Shown here: positions 17,514 through 27,574 of the stretch, piece by piece
How the letters are laid out: each line of letters starts with the position of its first letter
Position numbering within the stretch: the stretch's first letter is position 1
Assembly (NCBI RefSeq): GCF_019793435.1
Contig: NZ_JAILYH010000015.1
Coordinates: 1-64,000 of the forward strand
Length of the DNA stretch: 64,000 nt
Direction of reading: 5' to 3'
Source of the DNA: Rhizobium redzepovicii
Lineage (GTDB): Bacteria; Pseudomonadota; Alphaproteobacteria; Rhizobiales; Rhizobiaceae
Made by a program: the position numbers and the translations under genes
The notes under the pieces: generated by a model
The model's database searches: none
Seen by the model: the letters and a program-made list of their open reading frames with translations, nothing else
Told to the model about the DNA's origin: nothing

Positions 17514-19973
17514 TCAATCCGCCGATTGGCAGGAATGCAGGTCGTAGAACCGGAACTCCGGAAGCGCGCCGCGATCAAGCGGCCGTGCCGGAGTAAAGGT
17601 GATGCGGCGGCTCTCGCCGGCTGCAAGGTCGAAGGCATTGTCGGAATATTTGCCGTCCGTACCGGTCTCGATCATCACAAAGAGCGCAAGTCCCCTCGCG
17701 GTGACGTTGATATCGATCGCGCCACTCTCCTCGACATATTCGTGAGTGGCGGTCAGGCCCGAAGGCTGCAATTCCAGCGCCTTATAGGTGCCGTTGACAT
17801 AATGCCCCTCGCCGCCCATGCCGTTCGACGCGGTGAAATGCCAGGCAAGCAGCGTGTCGGCGGGAATTTCGTAGACGTCGATGCTCGCAGCCGTCACCGC
17901 CGCATCCGGCGAGCACACGGCTTGCACGTCCTTCAGGTGCAGGCGCTCGCCCTTCATGGTCAGAGCCGAGATCGAAAGATCGATGCTGATATCTTCAAGC
18001 GTGTCGTTGACCAGCGAGAGGCGGATCGTCTTGCCGTCCTCGGAAGGAATGGCTGCGACCGCGACCGGCTGGAAGAAGCGCTTGACGAGATAATGCATCG
18101 CCTTCCAGCGGCCGCCATAGTCGAGGCTGGACCAGGAGGCGACCGGCCAGGTGTCGTTGAGCTGCCAGTAGATCGTGCCCATGCAATGGGGTTTGAGCGA
18201 CCGCCAATATTCCACCGCCGTCTTGATGGCGAGGCCCTGCTGGATCTGGGAGAGATAGACGAAATTCGGAAAATCCTTGGGGAAACGGAAATAACGGAAC
18301 ATCGTGCCGGCGATACGCTCGTTGCCGCCGGCATTCTTCTGGTGCAGTTCCATAACGGGTGAAGCGACGTTCATGTCCTTCTCCTCGGCATAGGTCTTGA
18401 TGACGGGCAGCGAGGTATAGGACTGGAAGCCGAATTCCGAGCAGAAGCGCGGCCGCACCGAGCGGTAATTGTCGAACGACTTGTTCTCGTGCCAGACCGA
18501 CCAGTAGTGCATGTCGCCTGAGCCGTCGGCATGCCACGCATCGCCGAAATCAAGATAACCCGATGCCGGGCTCGACGGCCACCAGAGCGCGCCGGGCAGC
18601 GCCTTCTTCACCGCCTGCTCGATCGTCCGGTTGAGGCGGTCGTAGGAGACGAGATAGCGGTCGCGGTCTTTCCGTGATTCCTCGAACCAGGTGAGCGCTC
18701 CCACAAGCTCGTTGTCGCCGCACCAGAGCGCGATCGAGGGATGTGAGGAAAGCCGGCGCACTTGGTAGTCGACCTCAACAGCCACATTGTCGAGGAAGTC
18801 CTCGGTCGAGGGATAGAGGTTGCAGGCGAACATGAAGTCCTGCCAGACCATCAGGCCCAGCCGGTCGCACAAATCGTAAAAATGATCCTGCTCGTAAAAG
18901 CCGCCGCCCCAGACGCGGATCATGTTCATGTTGGCGGCTACGGCCGATTGCAGCAGATCTTCGGTCTTTTCAGGCGAAGACAGCGAAAACAGCGCGTCGG
19001 CCGGGATCCAGTTGGCGCCGCGGCAGAAGATCTCGCGGCCGTTGACCTTGAAGGCGAAGCGGCTGCCTGATGCATCCGGCGTGGTAATCAGCTCGATGGT
19101 GCGAAGACCGATCTGCTTCGTCACCTCATCCGTCGGCAATTCGACGGACAGGCTATAGAGCGCCTGCTCGCCGCTGCCGGAAGGCCACCATAGCCGCGGA
19201 TTGTCGATATGGAAGAGATGGTTGACATGGGTCTCGCCATGGACGCCGACATCGAGGCGCACGCGCTCGCCATCGAGATCGAAATAGACCTGCGCAATAC
19301 TCGGCCCCTTGGAATAGAGCGTCGCCGTCACCGTCAGATCGACCGAACCGTCAAAATTATGCGTCTGGCGGGTGACGACATGTTCGATGCGCGCGGTCTC
19401 GAGCTTTTTCAGCGCGATCGTGCCGTAAAGCCCGAACGGCGCAATGGCGATATTCCAGTCCCAGCCGAAATGGCATTGCGGCTTGCGCAGCATGTTGCCA
19501 TCCGGGATCGGCGAATTGCCCGTGCTGTAGGGGATATAGAAGGGCTGCTTCTTCTGCCGCTCGGCCCCGACGGCGGGGTTGGAGGCGAAGACAATGCGGA
19601 TGAGATTGTCGCCAGATTTCAGCATGCTGGACACATCGGGCCGGTAGCGGCGGAAGCTGTTGTCGGCTTCGAGCGCCAGGAAGCCGTTGACGTGGACGCT
19701 GGCGACCGTATCGAGGTAGTCGATATCCAGATACCAGTCGCCGTCGACCTCCTGCAGCGTGAAGCTGCGCTCCACCGCCCATTCACGCTCGGCGACCCAC
19801 TGCACCTTTTCCTCGTTGCGGCCGAAATAGGGATCGGGGATCAGCCCTGCCCGGTGGAGCGCCGTATGTATGTCGCCCGGCAGCATGATCGCGGTTCGAA
19901 TCTCGCCATCGACGGAGGCGAGCTGCCACGAACCGGAAAGGTCGATATTGGGGTTGGTCGATGAATGCGTCAC
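17514..19973 (-). CDS. Glycoside hydrolase family 2, beta-mannosidase
   Basis: 819 residues, the usual size. Order of domains: GH2 sugar-binding (about 1-180, with PGDIHTALHRAGLIPDPYFG and the following residues typical of mannosidases), immunoglobulin-like, TIM barrel (about 300-640) and C-terminal beta domains. The acid/base Glu is in LWCGDNELVGAL and the nucleophile Glu in FCSEFGFQSYTSLP. No signal peptide, so a cytoplasmic exo-enzyme. It starts at GTG with no clear ribosome site. Its presence gives the locus a probable mannoside substrate. Confidence 0.93.
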   Translation of the reverse strand: MTHSSTNPNIDLSGSWQLASVDGEIRTAIMLPGDIHTALHRAGLIPDPYFGRNEEKVQWVAEREWAVERSFTLQEVDGDWYLDIDYLDTVASVHVNGFLALEADNSFRRYRPDVSSMLKSGDNLIRIVFASNPAVGAERQKKQPFYIPYSTGNSPIPDGNMLRKPQCHFGWDWNIAIAPFGLYGTIALKKLETARIEHVVTRQTHNFDGSVDLTVTATLYSKGPSIAQVYFDLDGERVRLDVGVHGETHVNHLFHIDNPRLWWPSGSGEQALYSLSVELPTDEVTKQIGLRTIELITTPDASGSRFAFKVNGREIFCRGANWIPADALFSLSSPEKTEDLLQSAVAANMNMIRVWGGGFYEQDHFYDLCDRLGLMVWQDFMFACNLYPSTEDFLDNVAVEVDYQVRRLSSHPSIALWCGDNELVGALTWFEESRKDRDRYLVSYDRLNRTIEQAVKKALPGALWWPSSPASGYLDFGDAWHADGSGDMHYWSVWHENKSFDNYRSVRPRFCSEFGFQSYTSLPVIKTYAEEKDMNVASPVMELHQKNAGGNERIAGTMFRYFRFPKDFPNFVYLSQIQQGLAIKTAVEYWRSLKPHCMGTIYWQLNDTWPVASWSSLDYGGRWKAMHYLVKRFFQPVAVAAIPSEDGKTIRLSLVNDTLEDISIDLSISALTMKGERLHLKDVQAVCSPDAAVTAASIDVYEIPADTLLAWHFTASNGMGGEGHYVNGTYKALELQPSGLTATHEYVEESGAIDINVTARGLALFVMIETGTDGKYSDNAFDLAAGESRRITFTPARPLDRGALPEFRFYDLHSCQSAD

Positions 19974-20058
19974 GATGTCGTTTCCGAATTACGGTTTTGA
20001 AATGGACGGCGCATGATCGCCGTCCGGCCATTGTCGTTCGTTGTGACCCTTCTTCCCC

Positions 20059-20142
20059 GTCATGCTCGGGCTTGACCCGAGCATCCACTCGGCATCAATC
20101 GGCAGCCTCGGCATGGGTCCTCGGGTCAAGCCCGAGGATGAC
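20059..20142. repeat. REP-like inverted pair (CTCGGGCTTGACCCGAG type)
   Basis: Two 29-nt arms (20059-20087 and 20114-20142), each a hairpin of the form CTCGGG-CTTGA-CCCGAG, lie in inverted orientation to each other with few mismatches and a 26-nt spacer. It fills much of the 295-bp gap between the mannosidase and the ABC transporter genes, where it may help to lower downstream expression or protect the importer message. Confidence 0.8.
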
Positions 20143-20268
20143 GGAGAGCGAAGTTAGCCTCTTGCCAAGCTGGCGCCGGCCTCAGGGAGGGTGGAGCGTT
20201 GGTAGAATTCATACAAACAGCCCTACAGCAGGCAGGCGGCCCGATCTCCGGCCCGCCCGCAAATTTCC

Positions 20269-21375
<1,107 letters not shown>

Positions 21376-21379
21376 GGGA

Positions 21380-22324
21380 TCAACCCTTCACTGCGCCAGC
21401 GGCGATGCCGCGGACGAAAAGCCGTCCCGACACGAAGTAGACGATGAGCGGCACGAGACCGGTGAGGATCGTTGCCGCCATGTTGACGTTGTATTCCTTC
21501 ACGCCCTGGACGGAATTGACGATGTTATTGAGCTGCACGGTCATCGGATAGGTATCCGGCCGGGTGAAGACCACGCCGAACAGGAAGTCGTTCCAGATGC
21601 CGGTCACCTGCAGGATCATCGCGACGACGAAGATCGGCAGCGACATGGGCAGCATGATCTTAAGGAAGATCTGCCAGAAGCCCGCGCCGTCGACACGCGC
21701 TGCCTTGAACAGTTCTTCCGGCAGCGACACGAAATAATTGCGGAACAGCAGTGTCAGGATCGGCATGCCGAAGATCGAATGCACGATAACAAGGCCGGTC
21801 AGCGTGCCGTAAATGCCGATTTCGCGCAGGATGATGACGATTGGATAGATCATCACCTGATAGGGAATGAACGCCCCGATGATGAGGATCGAGAAGAACA
21901 GCTCTGACCCCTTGAAGCGCCAGTTTGCCAGCGCATAACCGTTCACCGAGGCAATGGCGATCGAGATGATGACCGACGGCACGGTGATGCGCACCGAGTT
22001 CCAGAAACCGCGTGACAGGCCATCACAGTTCAAGCCTGTGCAGGCCTCCGCCCAGGCCTTCACCCAGGGCTCGAAGGTGATTTCCATCGGTGGCGAGAAG
22101 ATATTGCCGAGGCGGATTTCCGGCATGCCCTTCAGCGACGTCACGACCATCACGTAGAGCGGCAGCAGATAATAGAGCGCCGCGATGGTCAGCGTTCCGT
22201 AGAGCATGATGTTGCGCGACGACAGCGCCGGGCGCGGCTTCGCGCCGCTCGGGCCTTCGCCGAGTCTCGGTGCGACGGCATCGATACCGGCAACGGTGGT
22301 GTTGAGAGTTCCTACATCAGCCAC
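21380..22324 (-). CDS. Sugar ABC importer permease (MalG type)
   Basis: 314 residues with a GTG start that overlaps the first permease gene by 8 nt. Six membrane helices; the coupling motif is EELFKAARVDGAGFWQIFLK (EAA loop), close to the C-terminus as in CUT1 permeases. A ~30-residue hydrophilic N-terminal tail precedes the first helix. It forms the membrane channel with the partner permease. Confidence 0.93.
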   Translation of the reverse strand: MADVGTLNTTVAGIDAVAPRLGEGPSGAKPRPALSSRNIMLYGTLTIAALYYLLPLYVMVVTSLKGMPEIRLGNIFSPPMEITFEPWVKAWAEACTGLNCDGLSRGFWNSVRITVPSVIISIAIASVNGYALANWRFKGSELFFSILIIGAFIPYQVMIYPIVIILREIGIYGTLTGLVIVHSIFGMPILTLLFRNYFVSLPEELFKAARVDGAGFWQIFLKIMLPMSLPIFVVAMILQVTGIWNDFLFGVVFTRPDTYPMTVQLNNIVNSVQGVKEYNVNMAATILTGLVPLIVYFVSGRLFVRGIAAGAVKG

Positions 22325-23222
22325 GCTTGCGCCCTCCGCCGAATTCGAGATAGGCCCACGGAACGATGATGATCGCGACGGTGACGAGCATCATGGTCGA
22401 GGCAGCAAAGCCCTGCCCCAGGTTCTGCGCCTGGAACATGTAGTCGTAGACGTATTTCGCCGGCACTTCCGAGGAAATGCCCGGCCCACCCGATGTCTGC
22501 GCCACCACGAGGTCGTAGACCTTGACGATGCCGGAGGCGATGATGACGATTGTGGTGATGAACACCGGCCGCATCATCGGGATCACGATGAATAGATAGG
22601 TCTTCCACATCGGGATACCGTCGACGCGCGCCGCTTTCCAGATGTCCTCGTCGATGCCGCGCAGGCCGGCAAGCATCAGGCACATGACGAGGCCCGTTCC
22701 CTGCCAGAGCGCGGCGATCAGAATGCCGTAGATGACGATTTCAGGCGTATAGAGCGGATTGAAGGTGAAGCTCGTCCAGCCCATCGAACGCACGACCGAC
22801 TGAATGCCGAAATCGGGGTTCAGAACCCATTGCCAGACAAGGCCCGTCACGATGAAGGACAGCGCGAAGGGATAGAGGAAGATGGTGCGGAAGGTGTTTT
22901 CGAAACGGATCTTCTGGTCCATCAGCGCGGCGAGCATGAAACCGATGACCAGGCTGAAGATCAGCGAGAGCACGCCGTAGAGAGCCAGGTTCTCGATCGC
23001 CGTCACCCAGCGGGGTGCCGCCCAGAGGCGCTCGTACTGATCGATGCCGACAAAGCTCAACCGCGGAAGGAGCTTGGAATTGGTGAAGGAATAAAAGACC
23101 GTCCAGAACGTGCCGCCGACAAAGATCACCAGCGCTGTCAGGATCATCGGAATGGACGCAATCTTGGCATTCAGATTGCGCAGTAACTTGATTGGCCGGC
23201 CTGCTTGCGCTTGACCCGTCAT
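22317..23222 (-). CDS. Sugar ABC importer permease (MalF type)
   Basis: 301 residues from the ATG at 23222. Six membrane helices, with the EAA loop DEDIWKAARVDGIPMWKTYL. It is the first permease after the binding protein gene, separated from it by about 170 bp holding a stable hairpin (23348-23374). That hairpin probably leaves the binding protein message in excess over the permeases. Confidence 0.93.
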   Translation of the reverse strand: MTGQAQAGRPIKLLRNLNAKIASIPMILTALVIFVGGTFWTVFYSFTNSKLLPRLSFVGIDQYERLWAAPRWVTAIENLALYGVLSLIFSLVIGFMLAALMDQKIRFENTFRTIFLYPFALSFIVTGLVWQWVLNPDFGIQSVVRSMGWTSFTFNPLYTPEIVIYGILIAALWQGTGLVMCLMLAGLRGIDEDIWKAARVDGIPMWKTYLFIVIPMMRPVFITTIVIIASGIVKVYDLVVAQTSGGPGISSEVPAKYVYDYMFQAQNLGQGFAASTMMLVTVAIIIVPWAYLEFGGGRKRG

Positions 23223-23347
23223 GAACACTTCTCCTCAATTCGCAGCTGCGACCCGTAGCAGAACGGGTTGGCAGCGTTTGCCATCCTGTCCCGGGATTCG
23301 CCGGAATGCCGGAGACACGCCGCCGGCCGGACCATTGGTCCGGGGGA

Positions 23348-23374
23348 CGATCCGGCTCCTCAAGAGCCGGATCG
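23348..23374 (-). promoter_or_regulatory. Intercistronic stem-loop after the binding protein gene
   Basis: A perfect 11-bp stem (CGATCCGGCTC and GAGCCGGATCG) with a 5-nt loop, 22 nt after the stop codon of the solute-binding protein gene and before the first permease. Such hairpins protect the 3' end of the binding protein message or attenuate downstream genes. No U-tract follows, so full termination is unlikely. Confidence 0.7.
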
Positions 23375-23395
23375 CAAAGGCAGCGAATCTACCGA

Positions 23396-24631
23396 TCAGT
23401 CAGCCGAAGCGATGATTTTGGCGAAACGCTTCTGAGCGTCCTCCGGCGTCATCGACGGGTTGGCGAAGAATTCGGAGAAGAGGTCTTCCTTCTGCTTCTG
23501 GCTGTCGGCCGAAAGCAGCTGGTCGGTACCTTGGATCACGTTGCCCTTGGCGAGGATGTCGAGACCCTTCTTCATGCAGTCGTTTGCGGCGGCGAGATCG
23601 ACATCGCCGCGAACCGGCAGCGAGCCCTTTTTCAGATTGAAGGCAACCTGGGTCTTGGGATCGAGCAGGGTCTTGGCAAGCACGGCCTGCGCCTTGGACT
23701 TTTCCTCGTCCTTCAGCAGCGGGAAGTAGAAGGCATCGCCGCCGGTCGAGATGATCTCGTTCACGCCGAGGCCCGGCAGGCATGTGTAGTCGGTTCCGGC
23801 CTTCTGACCGGCGAGCGCGAATTCACCCTGCGCCCAGTCGCCCATGATCTGACCGCCGGCCTTGCCTGTGATGACGAGGTTAGTGGCCTGGTTCCAGTCC
23901 TGGACGTTGCTGCCTTTGGCCATACGCCGCGCATCGTCGGCGGCCTTGAACACCTTGGCGATTTCAGGACCGGCGGCAACTTCCGCATCCTTGTCCTTGA
24001 AAACCTTGTTGAAGGTATCCTTGCCGGCGACGGCGACCATCAGCACGTCGAAGGCGCCTGTCGCCTGCCACGGCTGGCCGCCGACTGCGAGCGGAATGAT
24101 GCCGGCCTTTTCGAGGGCCGGAGCGGCGGCGACGAACTCGTCCCAGTTCTTCGGAACCTCGACGCCGGCCTTCTTGAAGGCGGCATTCGACAGCCACAGC
24201 CACTGCCAGGAGTGGATGTTGACCGGAGCGCAATAGATCTTGCCGTCGATCGTGCAGGAATCGAGCAGGCTCGCCGGGCGGATGATGTCTTTCCAGTGCT
24301 CGGCAGTCGCTACGTCGGTCAGGTCGCGCATCAGGCCAGCCTGAACGAGCTCCTCAGCCTGGCGGCCATGGTTGAACTGGGTGGCGCCCATCGGGTCGCC
24401 GCCGGTGATGCGGCTGATCATGATCGGACGGGCGGTGCCGCCGGAACCGGCGATCGCGCCGTCGACCCAGTGATTGCCGGTCGCGTCGAACGCCTTCGCC
24501 AGCTCGGCCACAGCAGCCGATTCGCCGCCTGATGTCCACCAATGCGTGACTTCGAGATCGGTAGCATTGGCGGCGCCGAGCGGAAGCGCGACCGAAGCGG
24601 CAAGCAGAGCCGCCATAATACGAATTTTCAT
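23396..24631 (-). CDS. Sugar ABC importer substrate-binding protein
   Basis: 411 residues with a clear signal peptide (MKIRIMAALLAASVALPLGA, cleavage near ANA-T). The mature protein is of the extracellular solute-binding family 1, with LEVTHWWTSGGESAAVAELA and FNHGRQAEELVQAGLM near the start. SWQWLWLSNAAFKKAG is typical of CUT1 glucose/oligosaccharide binding proteins. The role in mannoside or xyloside capture is inferred from the GH2 and GH43 genes. Confidence 0.94.
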   Translation of the reverse strand: MKIRIMAALLAASVALPLGAANATDLEVTHWWTSGGESAAVAELAKAFDATGNHWVDGAIAGSGGTARPIMISRITGGDPMGATQFNHGRQAEELVQAGLMRDLTDVATAEHWKDIIRPASLLDSCTIDGKIYCAPVNIHSWQWLWLSNAAFKKAGVEVPKNWDEFVAAAPALEKAGIIPLAVGGQPWQATGAFDVLMVAVAGKDTFNKVFKDKDAEVAAGPEIAKVFKAADDARRMAKGSNVQDWNQATNLVITGKAGGQIMGDWAQGEFALAGQKAGTDYTCLPGLGVNEIISTGGDAFYFPLLKDEEKSKAQAVLAKTLLDPKTQVAFNLKKGSLPVRGDVDLAAANDCMKKGLDILAKGNVIQGTDQLLSADSQKQKEDLFSEFFANPSMTPEDAQKRFAKIIASAD

Positions 24632-25086
24632 GAGTTTTCCTCCCTCACTGAAACGTTGCCGGAAAAACTTAGATCAATCGATTTCAGCACGCAACCGCCC
24701 GCCTTCAAATTTTTCCGCGACAATGGGAATTACTACTTGTGCATGTTTCCTGGCGGCCCGACCATCCCCACCGAACGGGCATTCAGGCGAACGATCTCGC
24801 ACATGCACTTTCAATTTAAAAAATTGATAATACACAGTAAATTCTGAATAGTTGTATTAAATTCCGCCGCATCCATTTCGCAAGTGCAAAAAATCAGGGC
24901 ATGAGCCGTGGATTCAACCTATGCACACAATGCCGCAATGCACACAGGAAAAAATTCTCGACATTTCAACTGTATCGTTACAGATTGCGCTTCTTAGGGA
25001 GGCGCGATTTCGGCAGGCGGCGGGCTTACGGCGCCTGAAAAAGCCTCTATAAGCGACACCAATTCGCGCGAGGCAGGCCTGCAGGG
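24632..25086. promoter_or_regulatory. Divergent control region of the sugar locus
   Basis: 455 bases between the binding protein gene (minus) and the LacI regulator (plus), less GC-rich than the genes. Two possible operators are visible. One is AATCGATT at 24676-24683, a palindrome with a central CG as in LacI-family sites, 45 nt upstream of the binding protein start. The other is a spaced inverted repeat TAATACA (24828-24834) / TGTATTA (24853-24859). Which of these the regulator uses cannot be decided by eye. Confidence 0.45.
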
Positions 25087-26127
25087 ATGGAAAACAAGGG
25101 AAATTTCGGGCAAGCAGCATCGCCAGCGGCGCGCGAACGCCCGACGTTGAAGACGATCGCCTTCATGACCGGGCTCGGCGTGACGACAGTGTCACGCGCC
25201 CTGAAGGATGCGCCCGACATCGGGGCGGAAACCAAAGAGCGGGTGCGCATGGTCGCCCGCCAGCTCGGTTACCAGCCAAACAGGGCCGGCGTACGCCTGC
25301 GCACCGGCAAGACCAACGTCATTGCCCTGGTCCTCAGCATCGACGAAGAGATCATGGGCTTTTCGAGCCAGATGGTCTTCGGCATCTCCGAGGTCCTGTC
25401 CGGCACGCCCTATCATATTGTCGTTACGCCGCACTCCCACAGCAAGGATCCGATGCTGCCGGTGCGCTATATCCTCGATACCGGCTCGGCCGATGGCGTC
25501 ATCATCTCGCGCATCGAGCCGGACGATCCGCGCGTGCGGCTGCTGACCGAGCGCGGCATGCCCTTCGCCACCCATGGGCGCACCGACGCCGGTCTCACAC
25601 ATCCTTTCCATGACTTCAACAACGAAGCCTTCGCCCACCAGGCGGTGGAACGGCTCGTCAAACGCGGCCGGCGGCGCATCGCCCTGCTGCAGCCGCCGAG
25701 CAAGCTCACCTATTACGCCCATATCCGCATCGGCTTTCAGACCGGCCTGCATGATTACGGCGCCGAGGAAGTGCCGCTGCGCGTCAACAGTGACGCGCCA
25801 CTCGCCGACATTCGCGACGTCGTCGAGGTGATGATGCGCTCACCCAATGCCCCTGACGGCATCGTCTGTTCGGCCGGCAGCGCGGCGATCGCCGTCAATG
25901 CCGGCATCGAGGCCGCCGGCAAGGCGCTCGGCCGCGACCTCGACATGGTATCCAAGCAATCGGTGCCGATCCTCAACTGGATCCGCCCGGAGATCATCAC
26001 CGTCCAGGAAGACGTGCGTCAGGCCGGCCGCGAAATGGCCAAAGCCGTCATCGCCCGCATCGACGGCGTCGAACCGGAACTGCTGCAGAGCATCAGCCAG
26101 CCGATCTGGCCGGAGGCTGAAAGATAG
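25087..26127 (+). CDS. LacI family transcriptional regulator of the sugar locus
   Basis: 346 residues. After a 17-residue N-terminal tail comes the LacI helix-turn-helix (TLKTIAFMTGLGVTTVSRAL, ending RQLGYQPNRAGVRLRTGKTN). The periplasmic-binding-protein-like sensor domain follows (VIALVLSIDEEIMGFSSQMV, ADGVIISRIEPDDPRV). Divergent from the ABC importer genes, it probably represses them until an imported sugar binds. The start at 25087 gives a longer tail than usual, but GCAGGG precedes it. Confidence 0.92.
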   Translation: MENKGNFGQAASPAARERPTLKTIAFMTGLGVTTVSRALKDAPDIGAETKERVRMVARQLGYQPNRAGVRLRTGKTNVIALVLSIDEEIMGFSSQMVFGISEVLSGTPYHIVVTPHSHSKDPMLPVRYILDTGSADGVIISRIEPDDPRVRLLTERGMPFATHGRTDAGLTHPFHDFNNEAFAHQAVERLVKRGRRRIALLQPPSKLTYYAHIRIGFQTGLHDYGAEEVPLRVNSDAPLADIRDVVEVMMRSPNAPDGIVCSAGSAAIAVNAGIEAAGKALGRDLDMVSKQSVPILNWIRPEIITVQEDVRQAGREMAKAVIARIDGVEPELLQSISQPIWPEAER

Positions 26128-26154
26128 GGTGATGGCGCATGGGAGTGAAGACCT

Positions 26155-26186
26155 GCGGCGTGGCGCGGTGTATATTGCCACGCCGC
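26155..26186 (+). terminator. Hairpin after the LacI regulator gene
   Basis: GCGGCGTGGC (26155-26164) and GCCACGCCGC (26177-26186), a perfect 10-bp stem with a 12-nt loop, 28 nt after the regulator's stop. There is no U-tract, so its termination activity is uncertain. Confidence 0.5.
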
Positions 26187-26274
26187 TAGCCAGTAAAAGC
26201 CGCTAGCCGCTTTCGGCCCGAGGCAGTCATTGCGGAAGGATTGAAGTTTGATTCCGTCGTGCTGTGGTAGGCGG

Positions 26275-26675
26275 TTAGCAGGGGCCGGTTACTTTGTTTG
26301 TCACTCGCCAAGCCAAGGACTTTTCCACACGAGCGATGTCGATTCTCGACGCTTTGCCTTTCTCAAGGATCAGCATAGCCGGTGTTGAACCATAGGCACA
26401 TGCTCTTCGAAGAGCCTTGAGAACAGGGCCATTTATGAGCAGATAATCACCCAGATCAACGCAGTTAGGTTCGCCTGTGTCAATCAGATTGCCGTTGGAA
26501 TCACACCGCTCAATGTAGTGGAAATTGTTTGCTGCAACTGAAAGCCGATTAACGGCAGCGGTCGCGCTGAACATCTCCCAGAAGAAATATGTGACAATGA
26601 CGATAAAGCCAACAAGTACGCTGACCTGTAAAGGCCAAGAGCAAGACTAGGGTTGGCTTCATCGTCCCGCATCAT
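26275..26675 (-). pseudogene. Small membrane protein gene with an apparent 1-bp frameshift
   Basis: A good ribosome site (GAGGAG) and ATG at 26672 (or 26675) start a frame reading MRDDEANPSLALGLY. Near 26630 this frame loses sense, while the neighbouring frame continues as VSVLVGFIVIVTYFFWEMF, a clear membrane helix. It then runs about 95 residues more to a stop at 26275. Adding one base at 26625-26632 (for example TACAG to TACCAG) would give a 133-residue protein. The total of 401 nt is one short of a multiple of three. The protein is unknown to me: short cytoplasmic tail, one helix, then a soluble domain with two Cys. It may be a real pseudogene or a sequence error. Confidence 0.55.
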
Positions 26676-26923
26676 GTGCTCCTCGGCTTGGGGCAGACGT
26701 AGAATGCTACGGATACTATCGGCTTTGAAGGCGATCGCAATATCAACAATTGGCGCAAACGCGACCGCCGCCAGACTCAAATGAAGAGCTTTCACTCATC
26801 GTCAAATATCGGCGTGAGGCCGACCAGGAGGCCCGGTCAGCCCTCCTCCACATTCCTCGGCACGCTCGAAAAAAAGCCAAGATTGCCCGCCATCTCGCAG
26901 CGAGCCACGGGGATATCGACAGA

Positions 26924-27541
26924 ATGCAGCAGCAGAGCGGCGTGCCCTATTTCAGCCAATGGGAAACACCCGGCATGACGCTGCCGGTGCTTGCCGAGGG
27001 GGCGCAGGCCCTGCTCGGCGATCCGCTCTGGCGCCATTCCGGCGCCGCGACGATCGAGGAATATGCGCGCTGGGCAGTCAATGTCTGCGGCATGGCCTGC
27101 CTGAAGATGATCCTTGCCGCCCGCGGTGAGATCCATCCGACCCTTGAGCTTGCCCGCGCCTGCACGGCCTATGGCGGTTATGTCGTCGACGAGATCGATG
27201 CTTCGATCAAGGGGCTGATCTACGCACCCTTCGTCCGCTTTGCCGCCGACCGATTCGCGCTGAGCGCGGAGACGGTGACAGGCGTCGAGACGTCTGCCAT
27301 TCCAGAGCTTCTATCAAAGCGGCGCTTCCTTATCGCCTCTGTGCATTCGGGCATCCGCTGGCCAGAGCGCCAGCCGCCGTCGAAGGGCGGTCATCTGGTG
27401 CTGGTGACGGCGGCGAGCGACGAGGCGATCCGCTTCCACAACCCGTCCGGCCATGACGAGGCAAGCCAGGCTGATGTGACGCTGCCGCTTGCCGTCTTCG
27501 ACCGTTTCTTCGCCAATCGCGGCATATCTGTCGACGCCTGA
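26924..27541 (+). CDS. C39-like peptidase family protein
   Basis: 205 residues from the ATG at 26924; a TTG at 26750 in the same frame would add 58 residues that look unlike the family. The papain-like C39_2 pattern is visible: SGVPYFSQWETPGM at the N-terminus, NVCGMACLKMILAARG with the probable catalytic Cys, KGGHLVLVTAASDEAIRFHN with the catalytic His, then HNPSG (Asn). Usually such proteins are cysteine peptidases or amidases. It lies 33 nt before a D-Ala-D-Ala ligase gene, suggesting a role in cell wall or peptide metabolism (inference). Confidence 0.75.
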   Translation: MQQQSGVPYFSQWETPGMTLPVLAEGAQALLGDPLWRHSGAATIEEYARWAVNVCGMACLKMILAARGEIHPTLELARACTAYGGYVVDEIDASIKGLIYAPFVRFAADRFALSAETVTGVETSAIPELLSKRRFLIASVHSGIRWPERQPPSKGGHLVLVTAASDEAIRFHNPSGHDEASQADVTLPLAVFDRFFANRGISVDA

Positions 27542-27574
27542 CCCTTTCAAAACCTGACCCTTCCGGAGGCTTAC

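Noticed and set aside
16776..18362. Plus-strand open frame opposite the isomerase and beta-mannosidase genes
   Set aside because: Spans two real genes on the other strand and has no recognisable domain.
23306..24532. Plus-strand open frame opposite the solute-binding protein gene
   Set aside because: Antisense shadow; the minus strand encodes a signal peptide and a complete binding protein.
26750..26923. 58-residue N-terminal extension of the C39-like peptidase from a TTG
   Set aside because: Basic, low in family character, with no good ribosome site; the domain starts at the ATG at 26924.
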